Shown one piece after another: positions 25,378 through 34,848 of a stretch of DNA of 64,000 bases. Within the stretch, counting starts at the first letter, position 1. The number at the start of each line of letters is the position of its first letter. The DNA comes from Lachnospiraceae bacterium UBA7196 (lineage in GTDB: Bacteria; Bacillota; Clostridia; Lachnospirales; Lachnospiraceae), in assembly GCA_002490835.1 (NCBI GenBank), contig DKUU01000042.1, forward strand, positions 1 to 64,000, written 5' to 3'. Position numbers and translations under genes: made by a program. Under the pieces are notes generated by a model. It saw nothing but the letters and a program-made list of their open reading frames with translations, searched no databases and was not told the DNA's origin.

Positions 25378-25773
25378 CTAAAATTCATACCTTGATATTT
25401 TACCACAGTGATAGTATAATGTAAAGCCCATCTTTGCGGCAATTTCATCATATTGTCTGTACATTTTCTGCACTTCATTTTCCAAAATATAATAATGCCT
25501 CACATAAGGGATCAGCAGGATCAAAAATGCCGCCGTCACCAAAAGCCAGCTTCCCGCCCCATCGGCTGCAAACGCCATCAATCCAAAAGACATCCCAATG
25601 GAAAACACGGTAAGCAGGGCAAATATCACCGTCACAATCAGATGAATCAACCTCTCATGCTGAAAGAACCCGATCTGCACGAGATGTTCTTCACGGACTT
25701 TTTCCCAATCGACATCTTCCCGCAGAAGCAGTTCGTCCATATATTTTCGATATGTCAGGATACGTTTTTCCAT
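25378..25773 (-). CDS. Small two-helix membrane protein, unknown function
   Basis: 131 residues. A charged N-terminal 40 residues (EKRILTYRKYMDELLLREDVDWEKVREEHLVQIGFFQHER is its general character) precedes two hydrophobic segments at about 43-63 and 70-90 and a cytoplasmic C-terminus. The start at MEKRIL follows GGAGAG. No recognised motif. It is located between rpsO and the NlpC/P60 gene on the same strand. Confidence 0.65.
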   Translation of the reverse strand: MEKRILTYRKYMDELLLREDVDWEKVREEHLVQIGFFQHERLIHLIVTVIFALLTVFSIGMSFGLMAFAADGAGSWLLVTAAFLILLIPYVRHYYILENEVQKMYRQYDEIAAKMGFTLYYHCGKISRYEF

Positions 25774-25800
25774 CTCTCCTCTATTTCCGCATTGCATTTA

Positions 25801-25814
25801 ATAACATGCGCTAT
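25801..25814. repeat. ATAAC-N4-GTTAT palindrome, one mismatch, intergenic
   Basis: ATAACATGCGCTAT upstream of the small membrane-protein gene; one of the single-mismatch members of the dispersed site. Confidence 0.45.
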
Positions 25815-25847
25815 TTCTTTCTGTTTGTAACGCCGCGCCGCAGTCAC

Positions 25848-26990
25848 TTAATCGTACAAAATCCGTACTGCCTTAAATGGCGAGCGGTAAGACACATTGG
25901 AAATCTTGATCCCCGTCTTTGGGCTGCTGGCGTGAACCACCTGCCCGTTGCCGATATAGATCGCCACGTGGTTGATGGTCTTGCCCTTGGCATAGAAGAT
26001 CAGATCGCCCGGCTTTGCCTCCGCCACCTTGATGGTAGTGCCGCAGTTTGCCTGCTCTCTGGAATTGCGGGGAAGCTTCACGCCATACTTCTTAAAGACG
26101 CTCATCACAAAGCCGGAGCAGTCTGCTCCCTTCGTCAGGCTGGTGCCGCCCCAAACGTAAGGATTACCGATAAACTCTTTCGCGTACTGGCAGATGTCTA
26201 CCCGGATATCGGAAACTCCCTGTCCATAGAGAAGTTCCGACATGGTGACCGCCGTACCCAGCTCCGCGCTGACCTCCACATACTCCGCCGAAACAAAGAC
26301 CTCGTCGTCGTCCAGAAAGACCTTCACCCATTCTCCCTCCACGGCCGAAACCTCCAGCTCCTCGCCGCGGGGCACCAGCGTGATGACCTCCGACTCCGTA
26401 TTTGCTTCCGCTCTTACTTTCAGGCTGTCCGTCGTGACCCGGGCCATGGTGGTGGCAAGTTCTTCCGCCCTGCGTTTGGCGGGGATCCCAGTCAAAAGAT
26501 AATCCCTGCTCACATAGCCTTCCACATTTCCGGAACTGATATGCGCCCAGCTATCATCCATGTCAAGCACCTCGCAGGCGGCGTCTTTCGGCAGTTTTCC
26601 CACCAAACGCCCATCCTCCCCCGCGATGGCTCTGATATTCAGGTTATCGCTCACGTCGGCAATTCCGAGATTGGTATAACCCCAGTTGGCATTCTTCGCC
26701 CGCTCATAGGCAAGTTCGTAATCTTCCGCCGTCTTCTCGGAAATAAGGATCACACCGGAACCGATCGAATCGCCCAATATATCCTGCGCCGTCTGCGCAC
26801 TGTCTCCGTCGGTCTGCGCGCTGCCAGTATTATTGTCGCTGACTCCTTCCGCCTCCTGTTCCGGTTCCTGATCCAGCCGAAGCTGTCCAATCGGCAAAAG
26901 ATCGGATATGGGCATAGATGCCCGCGCCGTCAACGGGGTGTTTATAAAAATAACTATCGTTATTATAAGTGTCACTCCACGTTTTTTCAT
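25848..26990 (-). CDS. Secreted SH3-NlpC/P60 cell-wall hydrolase
   Basis: 380 residues. Signal peptide at about 1-25 (ITIVIFINTPLTARA), a linker, two bacterial SH3-like modules (about 80-145 and 155-225) and a C-terminal NlpC/P60 domain from about 245. Catalytic Cys near 290 in GADCSGF, His in INHVAIYIG and a third polar residue in VVHASSP are visible. Such enzymes cleave D-Glu to diamino-acid bonds in peptidoglycan stems. Downstream of the Na/Pi cotransporter gene by 31 bases. The signal peptide coding region contains an exact ATAAC-N4-GTTAT site. Confidence 0.92.
   Translation of the reverse strand: MKKRGVTLIITIVIFINTPLTARASMPISDLLPIGQLRLDQEPEQEAEGVSDNNTGSAQTDGDSAQTAQDILGDSIGSGVILISEKTAEDYELAYERAKNANWGYTNLGIADVSDNLNIRAIAGEDGRLVGKLPKDAACEVLDMDDSWAHISSGNVEGYVSRDYLLTGIPAKRRAEELATTMARVTTDSLKVRAEANTESEVITLVPRGEELEVSAVEGEWVKVFLDDDEVFVSAEYVEVSAELGTAVTMSELLYGQGVSDIRVDICQYAKEFIGNPYVWGGTSLTKGADCSGFVMSVFKKYGVKLPRNSREQANCGTTIKVAEAKPGDLIFYAKGKTINHVAIYIGNGQVVHASSPKTGIKISNVSYRSPFKAVRILYD
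26950..26963. repeat. ATAAC-N4-GTTAT palindrome, exact, in coding sequence
   Basis: ATAACTATCGTTAT inside the signal-peptide codons of the NlpC/P60 gene. The spacer TATC does not follow the R-NN-Y rule of most copies. Confidence 0.6.
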
Positions 26991-27021
26991 TAGAAATGAT
27001 TCCTCTTACTTCCGTACGTCC

Positions 27022-28656
27022 CTAATTTGGCTCAAAGTAACTGTTCGCAAAGGCAATATTGGTCGCGTGATCCGCCACCCGTTCCAGTCCCGATACGATA
27101 TCGGAGAACAACGCCCCCGCTTCCGGCGTACACTCGTTGCTCGAGAGACGCTCGATATGCTTTTGCTGCAATTCCTTCTCTTTCTCGTCGATGGCCTCCT
27201 CCAGATTACGGATATCCTCCTCGTGCTCCTCCGTACTCTTGACAAACATTTCAAAGGAGAATCGGAGGATCGTGTTGACCATATCCATCATCTCACCCAG
27301 CTCACGCTGTGCTTCCTTGGAAAAGCCCACGCCGGTCTCTTCCCTGCGCACCGCCGCATCCGCAATGTTTTCCGCATGGTCGCCGATCCGCTCGATATCG
27401 TTAACTACATGGAAAAGCGCGCCGATGCTCTTTAAGTCTTCGATCGGCAGGGTCGTCTGGTTGATCTTTACCAGATAATTCGTGATGGCATGACTTAAAA
27501 AGTCGATGTTCTTTTCGACCTCATAAACCTCGTCGATCTCCTCCCTGTCCAGCGTGATCAGCGCGTTCATGGCACGATTTAGATTTTCATCCGCAAGGGA
27601 ACCCATGCGATCCAGCTCCTTGATCACTTCGACCATGGCTGTAGCCGGATTTAGGAGCATCTTTTCGCCTATGTACTTAAGCTGGTAACTGTCGCGATAG
27701 CCGATCTTCTTGTCGTCGCCCGGCACCAGCAGATAAGTGAGCGTTACGATCTGCTTGATAAACGGTATCATGATGACCACCTGAAATACCTTGATGGAAA
27801 TATGTGCGAAAGCGACCACGCGCCCCGCATCGCCGCAGGCCAAAAAGGAAAGCCCGTCCACGATCGTACCCACCGCCAGCAGAAAGATAATGTAAACAAT
27901 GATCGTACCGATGATATTAAATAACAGGTGTATCATAGCCGCCCTCTTGGCATCCTTCTTACCGTTTAAAGAGGCGAGAAGGGCCGAAGTACAGGCACCG
28001 ATGTTACAGCCGAGAATAATGAACATACCGATGTCCAGACTCATCAGGCCCTGATTGGCGAGAAGGACCATGATACTGACCGTCACCGAAGAACTCTGGA
28101 TTACCGCCGTGAGGATCGTCCCCAGAAGCACCGCCAGAATCGGCGAACGCAGGGAAGCAAACATATGTAAGACTGCCGGAGAATCCTTCATGCCGGACAT
28201 AGCGCCCGACATGGTGGCAAGTCCCATGAAAAGAACGCCGAAGCCGATGATGACCTCTCCCCAGCGGGAGATTTTCTGTTTTTTGACAAACATAATGATG
28301 AGCACGCCCACAAGCAGAATGACGGGCGCGGCTTTCTCTAATTTCAGGGAAACGAGCAATGCCGTCACCGTCGTACCGATATTAGCGCCAAAGATTACGC
28401 CGGCCGCCTGTGTGAGCGTCATAAGACCGGAATTGACAAAACTGACCACCATGACCGTGCAGGCCGAGGATGACTGAATCACCGCCGTAAAGAACACGCC
28501 CACCAAAATTCCCATAAAACGATTTGTCGTAAGTCTCTCCAAAATCCCTCTGAGTCTGGCACCGGCGACCTTCTCGATGCTTTCGCTCATGATGCGCATA
28601 CCGTATAAAAACAGTCCCAGACCGCCGGCCATGGAAAGAATGATCGTTGGATTCAT
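27022..28656 (-). CDS. Na/Pi cotransporter family protein with PhoU domain
   Basis: 544 residues. The N-terminal membrane part (about 1-310) contains two inverted repeats each with a QSS motif (VIQSSSACTVMV and VIQSSSVTVSIM), the signature of the NptA/SLC34-type sodium-phosphate transporters. The C-terminal 220 residues form a helical PhoU-like domain (RIGDHAENIAD twice in character). It moves phosphate with sodium across the membrane; import or export direction cannot be told. Confidence 0.93.
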   Translation of the reverse strand: MNPTIILSMAGGLGLFLYGMRIMSESIEKVAGARLRGILERLTTNRFMGILVGVFFTAVIQSSSACTVMVVSFVNSGLMTLTQAAGVIFGANIGTTVTALLVSLKLEKAAPVILLVGVLIIMFVKKQKISRWGEVIIGFGVLFMGLATMSGAMSGMKDSPAVLHMFASLRSPILAVLLGTILTAVIQSSSVTVSIMVLLANQGLMSLDIGMFIILGCNIGACTSALLASLNGKKDAKRAAMIHLLFNIIGTIIVYIIFLLAVGTIVDGLSFLACGDAGRVVAFAHISIKVFQVVIMIPFIKQIVTLTYLLVPGDDKKIGYRDSYQLKYIGEKMLLNPATAMVEVIKELDRMGSLADENLNRAMNALITLDREEIDEVYEVEKNIDFLSHAITNYLVKINQTTLPIEDLKSIGALFHVVNDIERIGDHAENIADAAVRREETGVGFSKEAQRELGEMMDMVNTILRFSFEMFVKSTEEHEEDIRNLEEAIDEKEKELQQKHIERLSSNECTPEAGALFSDIVSGLERVADHATNIAFANSYFEPN

Positions 28657-28710
28657 CTCGCTTCAGATATCCTTCCTTTGTTCTTCTCCTACAAAAAGCT
28701 ATACGTTACT

Positions 28711-28739
28711 ATTTTATCGAAAATGAGAGTTGCTGACAA
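28711..28739 (-). promoter_or_regulatory. Sigma-A-type promoter for the Na/Pi cotransporter gene
   Basis: On the minus strand TTGTCA (28734-28739), 17-base spacer, TAAAAT (28711-28716), about 55 bases before the start codon. Confidence 0.75.
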
Positions 28740-28743
28740 GCCC

Positions 28744-28765
28744 CCTGATAAAAATATAAATCAGG
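28744..28765 (-). terminator. Weak hairpin at the end of ribF
   Basis: CCTGAT pairs with ATCAGG around a 10-base AT loop, overlapping the ribF stop codon. Possible end of the rimP-ribF operon; the stem is short. Confidence 0.35.
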
Positions 28766-29678
28766 AATCTTCTCTTCCCGCAGCGATATCCGCCGCAATC
28801 TGCCTCCGCAGGGCCTCTATGGAATCAAATTTTTGCTCCGGCCGGCGAAAACTTAAAAATTCCACGGTGATCTCCCGCCCGTAAAGGTCGCCCGCAAAAT
28901 CGTAAAGGTACGTCTCAATCCCCAGCCTGTTCTCCTCGCTCACCGTCGGCTTGCAGCCCACGTTCGAAATTCCCCGGTAAACACATTCCGTCCCGCCAAA
29001 CCGCACCTGCGTGTGATAGACGCCGTTCGGCGGCAAAAGCTTATCTTCCTCCGGCATCAGATTGGCAGTCGGCATACCCAGCGTACGCCCCAGCTTCTTT
29101 CCGTGTTCCACGATTCCCTCCGCACTGTAAGCTCTCCCGAGCATCCTGCGCACTTCTTCCATATTTCCAAGGCGTACCGCCTCCCGCACTCTGGTGGAGC
29201 TGACTTCCTCTCCGTCCACCCTGACCTTCTCGATCAGTTCCGTGCAATAACCGAAGCGGTCCGCATAGCGCGAGAGCAGATTAAAATCCCCAGCCCCGCC
29301 TTTTCCAAAAGAGAGATCGGGGCCGGCGCAGATATAGGCTGCCCGCATCCGCTTCGCCAGATAACTTTCCACAAATATCTCCGGCGCGGTGGCCGCCGTC
29401 TTACTGTTTAAAGGAAACTCGATCAGTACATCGATGCCCAGTTGCTCAAATGCCGCCCGTTTCTCCGCTTTGGTGGTCAGTTCCTTCTCCTCCCCGCCGA
29501 AGAAAGCGGATGCCTGAGTATCAAAAGTAAAAACTGTCGCCAACAGGCCCTGCGCCTTCTGTGCGGTCAGCTGTGAAAGGAGCTTTTGGTGTCCCAGATG
29601 GATGCCATCGAATTTGCCGATGGCGACGGCGGATTTTTCAGGCAGCGCAAAGTCAGTCGTACCTTCTATGATTTTCAT
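28761..29678 (-). CDS. ribF: Bifunctional riboflavin kinase/FAD synthetase
   Basis: 305 residues. N-terminal FMN adenylyltransferase (AIGKFDGIHLGHQKLL nucleotide motif; SSTRVREA near 160) and C-terminal flavokinase with the phosphate/metal motif MPTANL and GVYHTQV. Makes FMN then FAD from riboflavin. The FDG(I/V)HLGHQ motif is normal. It ends the translation operon after truB, as in many Firmicutes; no FMN riboswitch is adjacent. Confidence 0.95.
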   Translation of the reverse strand: MKIIEGTTDFALPEKSAVAIGKFDGIHLGHQKLLSQLTAQKAQGLLATVFTFDTQASAFFGGEEKELTTKAEKRAAFEQLGIDVLIEFPLNSKTAATAPEIFVESYLAKRMRAAYICAGPDLSFGKGGAGDFNLLSRYADRFGYCTELIEKVRVDGEEVSSTRVREAVRLGNMEEVRRMLGRAYSAEGIVEHGKKLGRTLGMPTANLMPEEDKLLPPNGVYHTQVRFGGTECVYRGISNVGCKPTVSEENRLGIETYLYDFAGDLYGREITVEFLSFRRPEQKFDSIEALRRQIAADIAAGREDS

Positions 29679-29713
29679 GTGATCGTCCTTATTTATTGTT
29701 TAATAATTGCTAT

Positions 29714-30628
29714 TTATTCCGACAGAAACATCTTCACAGGCTTCGCATCTCGTCCCCTGACATGATATTTGTAAATACCATAAAACAAACCTGCCTCGTC
29801 ATACATACGAATTTCTTCGCCGTCCTCCAGAGATATGCCCTGTGCAAGCAGGCTCCCGGGGATGCGGTTGCCATTTTGGAGCAGCCGCACGGCATTGTCC
29901 GCCACCGTCACTGCGCGCAGATTAGGGAATACTGCGTCGGGCGGTATGATAACATCTGATATTTTATCTTCATCCCGCAGTTTTTCAAACTCCGCCAAGG
30001 TGAGGGCGTTGTCGATGCCAAAGATACCGACCCGGCTTCTGGTAAGGCTCTCCATCGCGCCGCCCACCGAAAGCCTCTCCCCGATATCGTGACAGAGCGT
30101 GCGGATATAGGTGCCCTTGGAACAGACCACGCGAAAGCGCACTGTTGGAAGGGAAAGCTCCAGAATCTCCAGCTCATGAATCGTCACCGGACGGGGCTTG
30201 CGCTCCACTTCTTTCCCGGCTCTGGCAAGCTCATAGAGTTTCTTGCCATCCACCTTAAGAGCGGAATACATGGGCGGGAGCTGCTCATAGCCGCCCAGAA
30301 AATGCAGGATATTCTCCCGTACCTGCCCTTCGTCCAGATGCGCGAGCGTCTCCTCGTCTGCTTTCGATAACACCTGTCCTGAAATATCCTGCGTATCCGT
30401 GGTAAGTCCCAGCCGCAGGACGGCGATATACTCCTTATCCCAGTCCGTGAGCAGATCACAGAGCTTCGTACCCGAACCAAAACATACAGGGAGCACGCCG
30501 ACCGCCTCCGGGTCAAGTGTCCCTGTATGCCCTATCTTTTTCTGCTTACAGATTCCTCGCAGCTTCGCCACCACATCGTGCGACGTATAGCCCGCCTCCT
30601 TGTATACATTCAGGATTCCGTTGTACAT
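29714..30628 (-). CDS. truB: tRNA pseudouridine(55) synthase
   Basis: 304 residues. Isomerises U55 in the T loop of tRNAs. The N-terminal NVYKEAGYTSHDVV, the catalytic GHTGTLDPEAVGVLPV with the nucleophilic Asp, and the CSKGTYIRTLCHDIG motif are clear. A PUA-like C-terminal domain is present. It lies 12 bases after nrnA and 35 before ribF. Confidence 0.96.
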   Translation of the reverse strand: MYNGILNVYKEAGYTSHDVVAKLRGICKQKKIGHTGTLDPEAVGVLPVCFGSGTKLCDLLTDWDKEYIAVLRLGLTTDTQDISGQVLSKADEETLAHLDEGQVRENILHFLGGYEQLPPMYSALKVDGKKLYELARAGKEVERKPRPVTIHELEILELSLPTVRFRVVCSKGTYIRTLCHDIGERLSVGGAMESLTRSRVGIFGIDNALTLAEFEKLRDEDKISDVIIPPDAVFPNLRAVTVADNAVRLLQNGNRIPGSLLAQGISLEDGEEIRMYDEAGLFYGIYKYHVRGRDAKPVKMFLSE

Positions 30629-30640
30629 AAATCTCCTTGT

Positions 30641-31585
30641 TTATTTTAGCTGGGTCGCGATCTCCTGCGACAAATTGTTGATATTGTCGTGATAGGTACC
30701 GTTCATCATGCAGCCCGCAGCACGCACATGTCCGCCTCCGCCGAATTTTACGGCGATTTTCGACACGTCCACCGTACCGTTCGAGCGCATACTCACCTTA
30801 TATTCCAGCGTGCCGGTCTCATACATGAAAATGGCGCAGTCCACGCCTTTGATGCCCTGCAGCTGATTAACGATGCCGTCCAGATCCTTCGGTCCTACAC
30901 AGTAAAACTCCATCATACGCCGGCTCACCATGCTGACGATACAGCGATTGTCCATAAAGCGCACGCTGCCCAGAATTGCCCTGCCCATGATCTGCGACTG
31001 CAGATAAGTCTTCTCATAATAAGTTTCTTCTATCAAAGCCGAAAAATCAAATCCAAATTTAAGTAATTCCGCCGCGATCTCCATCGTCCGCGGCGATGTA
31101 TTGGAAAAGCGGAATACGCCCGTATCATGGGCAATACCGAGATAAATAGCCTTTGCGATCTCCTCATCCACAAGCGAATGATCCATCATCTCATAGAGCA
31201 GCTCCGCCGTGGAACTTTTCTCCGGCTCTACTACCCATTCGCTCCCACAGCCCATATTGCTGATATGATGGTCTATGTTGATCCGCCTTTTCGCCCGTGC
31301 AAAAATAGGCTGCGCATCGCCCAGCCGCTCCTCATTACAGTCCAGCGCAAAGAAAGCATCATAGCACGCATCGGTATTAAATTCTGATTTAATAACCTCA
31401 ATATCTTCTAAAATCTGAAAGACAACGGGGGGCTCCTCCAGATAGACATCGATCTGCGCTTCCGGAATCTCCTTTTTCAGATAATGGTACAGCGCCATAA
31501 CCGAGCAGACACAATCCCCATCAGGTCTCACATGCCCGCCGATCGCTATGGACTTTACCCCCGCCAAATCATTGCTCCTTATCAT
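30641..31585 (-). CDS. nrnA: DHH-family nanoRNase/pAp phosphatase
   Basis: 314 residues. DHH domain with HVRPDGDC, an acidic metal motif and NIDHHISN, and a C-terminal DHHA1 domain ending FGGGGHVRAAG. NrnA degrades short RNAs and dephosphorylates 3'-phosphoadenosine 5'-phosphate. The start at MIRSND overlaps the end of rbfA by 17 bases, with a GGGGAG site upstream. Position in the rbfA-truB interval is typical of Firmicutes. Confidence 0.93.
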   Translation of the reverse strand: MIRSNDLAGVKSIAIGGHVRPDGDCVCSVMALYHYLKKEIPEAQIDVYLEEPPVVFQILEDIEVIKSEFNTDACYDAFFALDCNEERLGDAQPIFARAKRRINIDHHISNMGCGSEWVVEPEKSSTAELLYEMMDHSLVDEEIAKAIYLGIAHDTGVFRFSNTSPRTMEIAAELLKFGFDFSALIEETYYEKTYLQSQIMGRAILGSVRFMDNRCIVSMVSRRMMEFYCVGPKDLDGIVNQLQGIKGVDCAIFMYETGTLEYKVSMRSNGTVDVSKIAVKFGGGGHVRAAGCMMNGTYHDNINNLSQEIATQLK

Positions 31586-31973
31586 CTTCGCTCCCCTTGC
31601 TTTCTCCGGCGGCCTCCCTGTCGGATGCCACCACTTCTTCAATCCGCTTCGACATGCTCACCCCGTAGGCAATGGACTGGTCCATGATAAAGGTGATCTG
31701 CGGCGTATTGCGCAGATTGATGGTCCGCGCGAGCTGCCCGCGAATATAGCCCTCCGCACTCTTTAGACCGGCAAGCGTGTCCGCCTGCGCTTTCTCGTCA
31801 CCGAGTACGCTGATCCACGCCTTGCAGGTCTTTAAGTCGGGCGCTACTTCCACCGCCACCACCGAGGTCATGGGCGCGATCCGGGGGTCTTTGATCTCTC
31901 CCCTGATGATCTGCGCCAGCACACGCTGTACCTCCCCGTTGATTCGGGTATTTTTAACACTGTTTTTACGCAT
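31569..31973 (-). CDS. rbfA: 30S ribosome-binding factor A
   Basis: 134 residues. KH-like fold needed for late 16S rRNA maturation and cold growth. The N-terminal RINGEVQRVLAQIIRGEIKDPRI and the central FIMDQSIAYGVSMSKRIEEV are characteristic. The C-terminal 20 residues are acidic and polar. An AAAGGA site precedes the ATG. Confidence 0.95.
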   Translation of the reverse strand: MRKNSVKNTRINGEVQRVLAQIIRGEIKDPRIAPMTSVVAVEVAPDLKTCKAWISVLGDEKAQADTLAGLKSAEGYIRGQLARTINLRNTPQITFIMDQSIAYGVSMSKRIEEVVASDREAAGESKGSEDDKEQ

Positions 31974-32006
31974 TCAAATAAATCCTTTCCTCTGCGTCTC
32001 TATAAT

Positions 32007-32020
32007 ATAACGCTTGTTAC
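32007..32020. repeat. ATAAC-N4-GTTAT palindrome, one mismatch, between infB and rbfA
   Basis: ATAACGCTTGTTAC, overlapping the short intergenic gap just after infB. Single-mismatch member of the dispersed site. Confidence 0.45.
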
Positions 32021-32022
32021 GA

Positions 32023-34833
32023 TTAGCGCGGAACCTCGACCATGATATAAGCTTCCACGATATCAAGCTCTTCCATCTTATCAAAGCCTTCGAATACAAG
32101 ACCGCACTCAAAGCCCGCCTTGACTTCCTTGACGTCATCCTTAAAGCGCTTAAGGGAAGCAAGCTCGCCCTCGTAGATCTGTTCCTCGCCTCTGCGGATA
32201 CGAATCTTACACCCTCTCTGGAACTCGCCGTCAAGCACATAAGATCCGGCGATATTACCGATGGCGGACGCCTTAAAGATCTGGCGCACTTCCGCGTGGC
32301 CAATCACCTTTTCCTCAAAGATCGGATCAAGCATGCCCTTCATGGCCGCCTCGATATCCTCGATGGCCTGATAGATGACCTTGTAAAGGCGCACATCTAC
32401 GCCCTCGCGCTCAGCCACTGTTTTTGCGGTAGCGTCCGGTCTCACATTGAAGCCGATGATGATGGCCGAGGACGCGGAAGCCAAAGATACATCCGATTCG
32501 TTGATGGCGCCCACGCCGCCGTGGATACACTTCACGACCACTTCCTCGTTAGACAGCTTCATCAGACTCTGCTTTACAGCCTCCACGCTGCCCTGTACGT
32601 CCGCCTTGACGATCAGGTTGAGTTCCTTCAGGTTACCCTCCTGAATCTGGTTAAACAGATCGTCCAGAGACATCTTCGTCTTAGTCTCCGCAAGCATCTC
32701 TTCCTTATGCTGCGCCAGATAGGTGTCCGCATAGCTCTTCGCGCTCTTATCGTTTTCATGGACGATAAAGACTTCGCCGGCGCTGGGCACGTCGGACAAC
32801 CCAAGGATTTCTACCGGTGTGGAGGGCGTCGCCTCCTTCACCCGTCTGCCCTTGTCGTCGATCATAGCCCTCACCTTACCGTGGCTTGCACCCGCAGAGA
32901 TAAAGTCGCCCACATGAAGGGTTCCCTTCTGCACCAGCACGGTAGCTACGGGCCCCCTGCCCTTGTCAAGTTCCGCCTCAATCACCAGACCGCGCGCGTT
33001 CCTGTCCGGATTCGCCTTCAGTTCCAAAATCTCCGCCGTCAACAGGATGGTCTCCAACAGATTTTCAATGCCCTCTCCGGATTTTGCGGAAACCGGCACA
33101 AACTCCGTGGACCCGCCCCAATCTACCGGAATCAGTTCATATTCCGTCATTTCCTGTTTCACGCGGTCAATGTTCGCGTTCGGCTTATCAATCTTATTCA
33201 CCGCTACGATGATCTCAATACCGGCCGCCTTCGCATGGTTGATGGCTTCTATCGTCTGCGGCATCACGCCGTCGTCGGCCGCCACTACCAACACCGCGAT
33301 ATCCGTAGAGTTCGCACCGCGCATACGCATAGCTGTGAAAGCTTCATGACCCGGCGTATCTAAGAAGGTGATGCTCTGGTCTTTTATGCTTACCGTATAG
33401 GCACCGATGGCCTGCGTAATACCGCCTGCCTCCTTATCCGTCACATTGGTCTTACGGATGGCGTCAAGAAGCGATGTTTTGCCGTGGTCTACGTGCCCCA
33501 TCACACAGATAACGGGCGGACGCGCCACCATAGCATCGGTATCTTCCTCCTCCTCGCGCAGCAGCTCCTCGATCACATTGACCTTGACTTCCTTCTCGCA
33601 GATAATCTCGTATTCGATCGCGATGTTCTCCGCCTCCTCAAAACTGATGTCGGAGTTTAAAGTCACGACCTGCCCCTGCAGGAAAAGCTTTTTGATGATC
33701 ACAGAGGGCTGAATCTTCATCTTATCAGCCAATTCTTTGATGGTCAGCGTATCCGGGATCGTGATCACCTTGATCTGCTCTTCTTTCGCCTCCTCAGGCT
33801 TCTTCTCCGGCTTGATAAAGCGGCCGGCCTTGTTGCGGTTCTTTACCGCTGCGCTGTCGTCCTCGTAGATATGGTCCTTCTTCGACCTCTTATCCCTGTC
33901 CTGATTCGCTCTGCGTTTCTCGTCGTCTCTGTGGTTTGGCCCATCTTTAGCGGGCGCTGCAGCGACAAAGTCCTTCTGACCGTTATTTTTCCGAAATCTA
34001 TTTTCCTGCCCGCCAGTGCCTCTCTGAGGGCGGTCATTATTTGCACCATTCCTTCCAGCAGCGAAAGGAGCGCCGCCGCCCCTGCGATCAGTCTGACCGC
34101 CGCTATGATTCTGTCTGCCCTGACCTTCAGGTTTGCGATTTTCTCCTGCACTGACCGTCCTCTCCTGTCCTGCTGCCGGTTTGGTTCCGGCTGCCTCATT
34201 TCTGGCATTTTCCCGTTTCTCCTGCTGCCGCTGCTCCAGCCGTCTCTCCTCCTGCTGTCGCTGACGGACCTCATAAGGCTCCGCCGTCACCGGGATCGGC
34301 TTCTGGGTGGGCCGGATAATCTTATGAGGCGCATTCTGGGGCTGTACGGGACGCGCGCCGTTTGACATCGGCCTGCCGCCGCCCCTGTTTTGACCACCGC
34401 CCTGCGCCGGCCGTCCTCCCATCTTGGAGTTGTGCGGATTACTCACGAAGATGATCTTCTTTTTCCTGGGCGCTTCGTTCCCGGACTCAGGTTTTCCCTC
34501 AGGCCTTGGACCCGCGGCCTTCTCAGCCTTTGGTTTCCCTGTCTCCGCAGGCGCCGTTTTCTCTTCTTTAGTCGGCTTTTCTGCAGACGGATTTTCTTCT
34601 TTTTTTGCCGCAGGCGCCGCTTCCTTTGCCGGCGCAGGTGCCTTCTTTTCCGCCGTTTCAGCAGCCTTCTTCCCATCAGGGCCAAACGCCTTGCGCACAA
34701 GCGCGATCGCATCGTCCTCAATGGAACTCTGCGCCACCTTCACCTCATATCCTTTAGCCTGCAAAAAGTCGATCAACTCCTTGCTCTTTTTGTCTAACTC
34801 TTTTGCCAGCTCATGTACTTTCATCTTCGCCAT
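32023..34833 (-). CDS. infB: Translation initiation factor IF-2
   Basis: 936 residues. An IF2N domain (about 1-52) is followed by a long low-complexity Ala/Lys/Glu- and then Arg/Gly/Asn/Gln-rich linker (about 55-340), a second IF2N segment and the GTPase domain from about 440 with GHVDHGKTS, DTPGHEAF and NKIDKP. Domains II to IV follow. It delivers fMet-tRNA to the 30S subunit. The start at MAKMKVHELAK follows GGAGGT; a GTG five codons earlier overlaps that site and is unlikely. Confidence 0.96.
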   Translation of the reverse strand: MAKMKVHELAKELDKKSKELIDFLQAKGYEVKVAQSSIEDDAIALVRKAFGPDGKKAAETAEKKAPAPAKEAAPAAKKEENPSAEKPTKEEKTAPAETGKPKAEKAAGPRPEGKPESGNEAPRKKKIIFVSNPHNSKMGGRPAQGGGQNRGGGRPMSNGARPVQPQNAPHKIIRPTQKPIPVTAEPYEVRQRQQEERRLEQRQQEKRENARNEAAGTKPAAGQERTVSAGENRKPEGQGRQNHSGGQTDRRGGGAPFAAGRNGANNDRPQRGTGGQENRFRKNNGQKDFVAAAPAKDGPNHRDDEKRRANQDRDKRSKKDHIYEDDSAAVKNRNKAGRFIKPEKKPEEAKEEQIKVITIPDTLTIKELADKMKIQPSVIIKKLFLQGQVVTLNSDISFEEAENIAIEYEIICEKEVKVNVIEELLREEEEDTDAMVARPPVICVMGHVDHGKTSLLDAIRKTNVTDKEAGGITQAIGAYTVSIKDQSITFLDTPGHEAFTAMRMRGANSTDIAVLVVAADDGVMPQTIEAINHAKAAGIEIIVAVNKIDKPNANIDRVKQEMTEYELIPVDWGGSTEFVPVSAKSGEGIENLLETILLTAEILELKANPDRNARGLVIEAELDKGRGPVATVLVQKGTLHVGDFISAGASHGKVRAMIDDKGRRVKEATPSTPVEILGLSDVPSAGEVFIVHENDKSAKSYADTYLAQHKEEMLAETKTKMSLDDLFNQIQEGNLKELNLIVKADVQGSVEAVKQSLMKLSNEEVVVKCIHGGVGAINESDVSLASASSAIIIGFNVRPDATAKTVAEREGVDVRLYKVIYQAIEDIEAAMKGMLDPIFEEKVIGHAEVRQIFKASAIGNIAGSYVLDGEFQRGCKIRIRRGEEQIYEGELASLKRFKDDVKEVKAGFECGLVFEGFDKMEELDIVEAYIMVEVPR

Positions 34834-34848
34834 ACTTACTACCTCCAC

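Noticed and set aside
25284..25478. Short open frame spanning the rpsO leader
   Set aside because: No ribosome site; it overlaps the structured leader and the neighbouring gene end.
32200..33363. Long plus-strand open frame opposite infB
   Set aside because: It mirrors the codon structure of infB, has no ribosome site and no recognisable protein.
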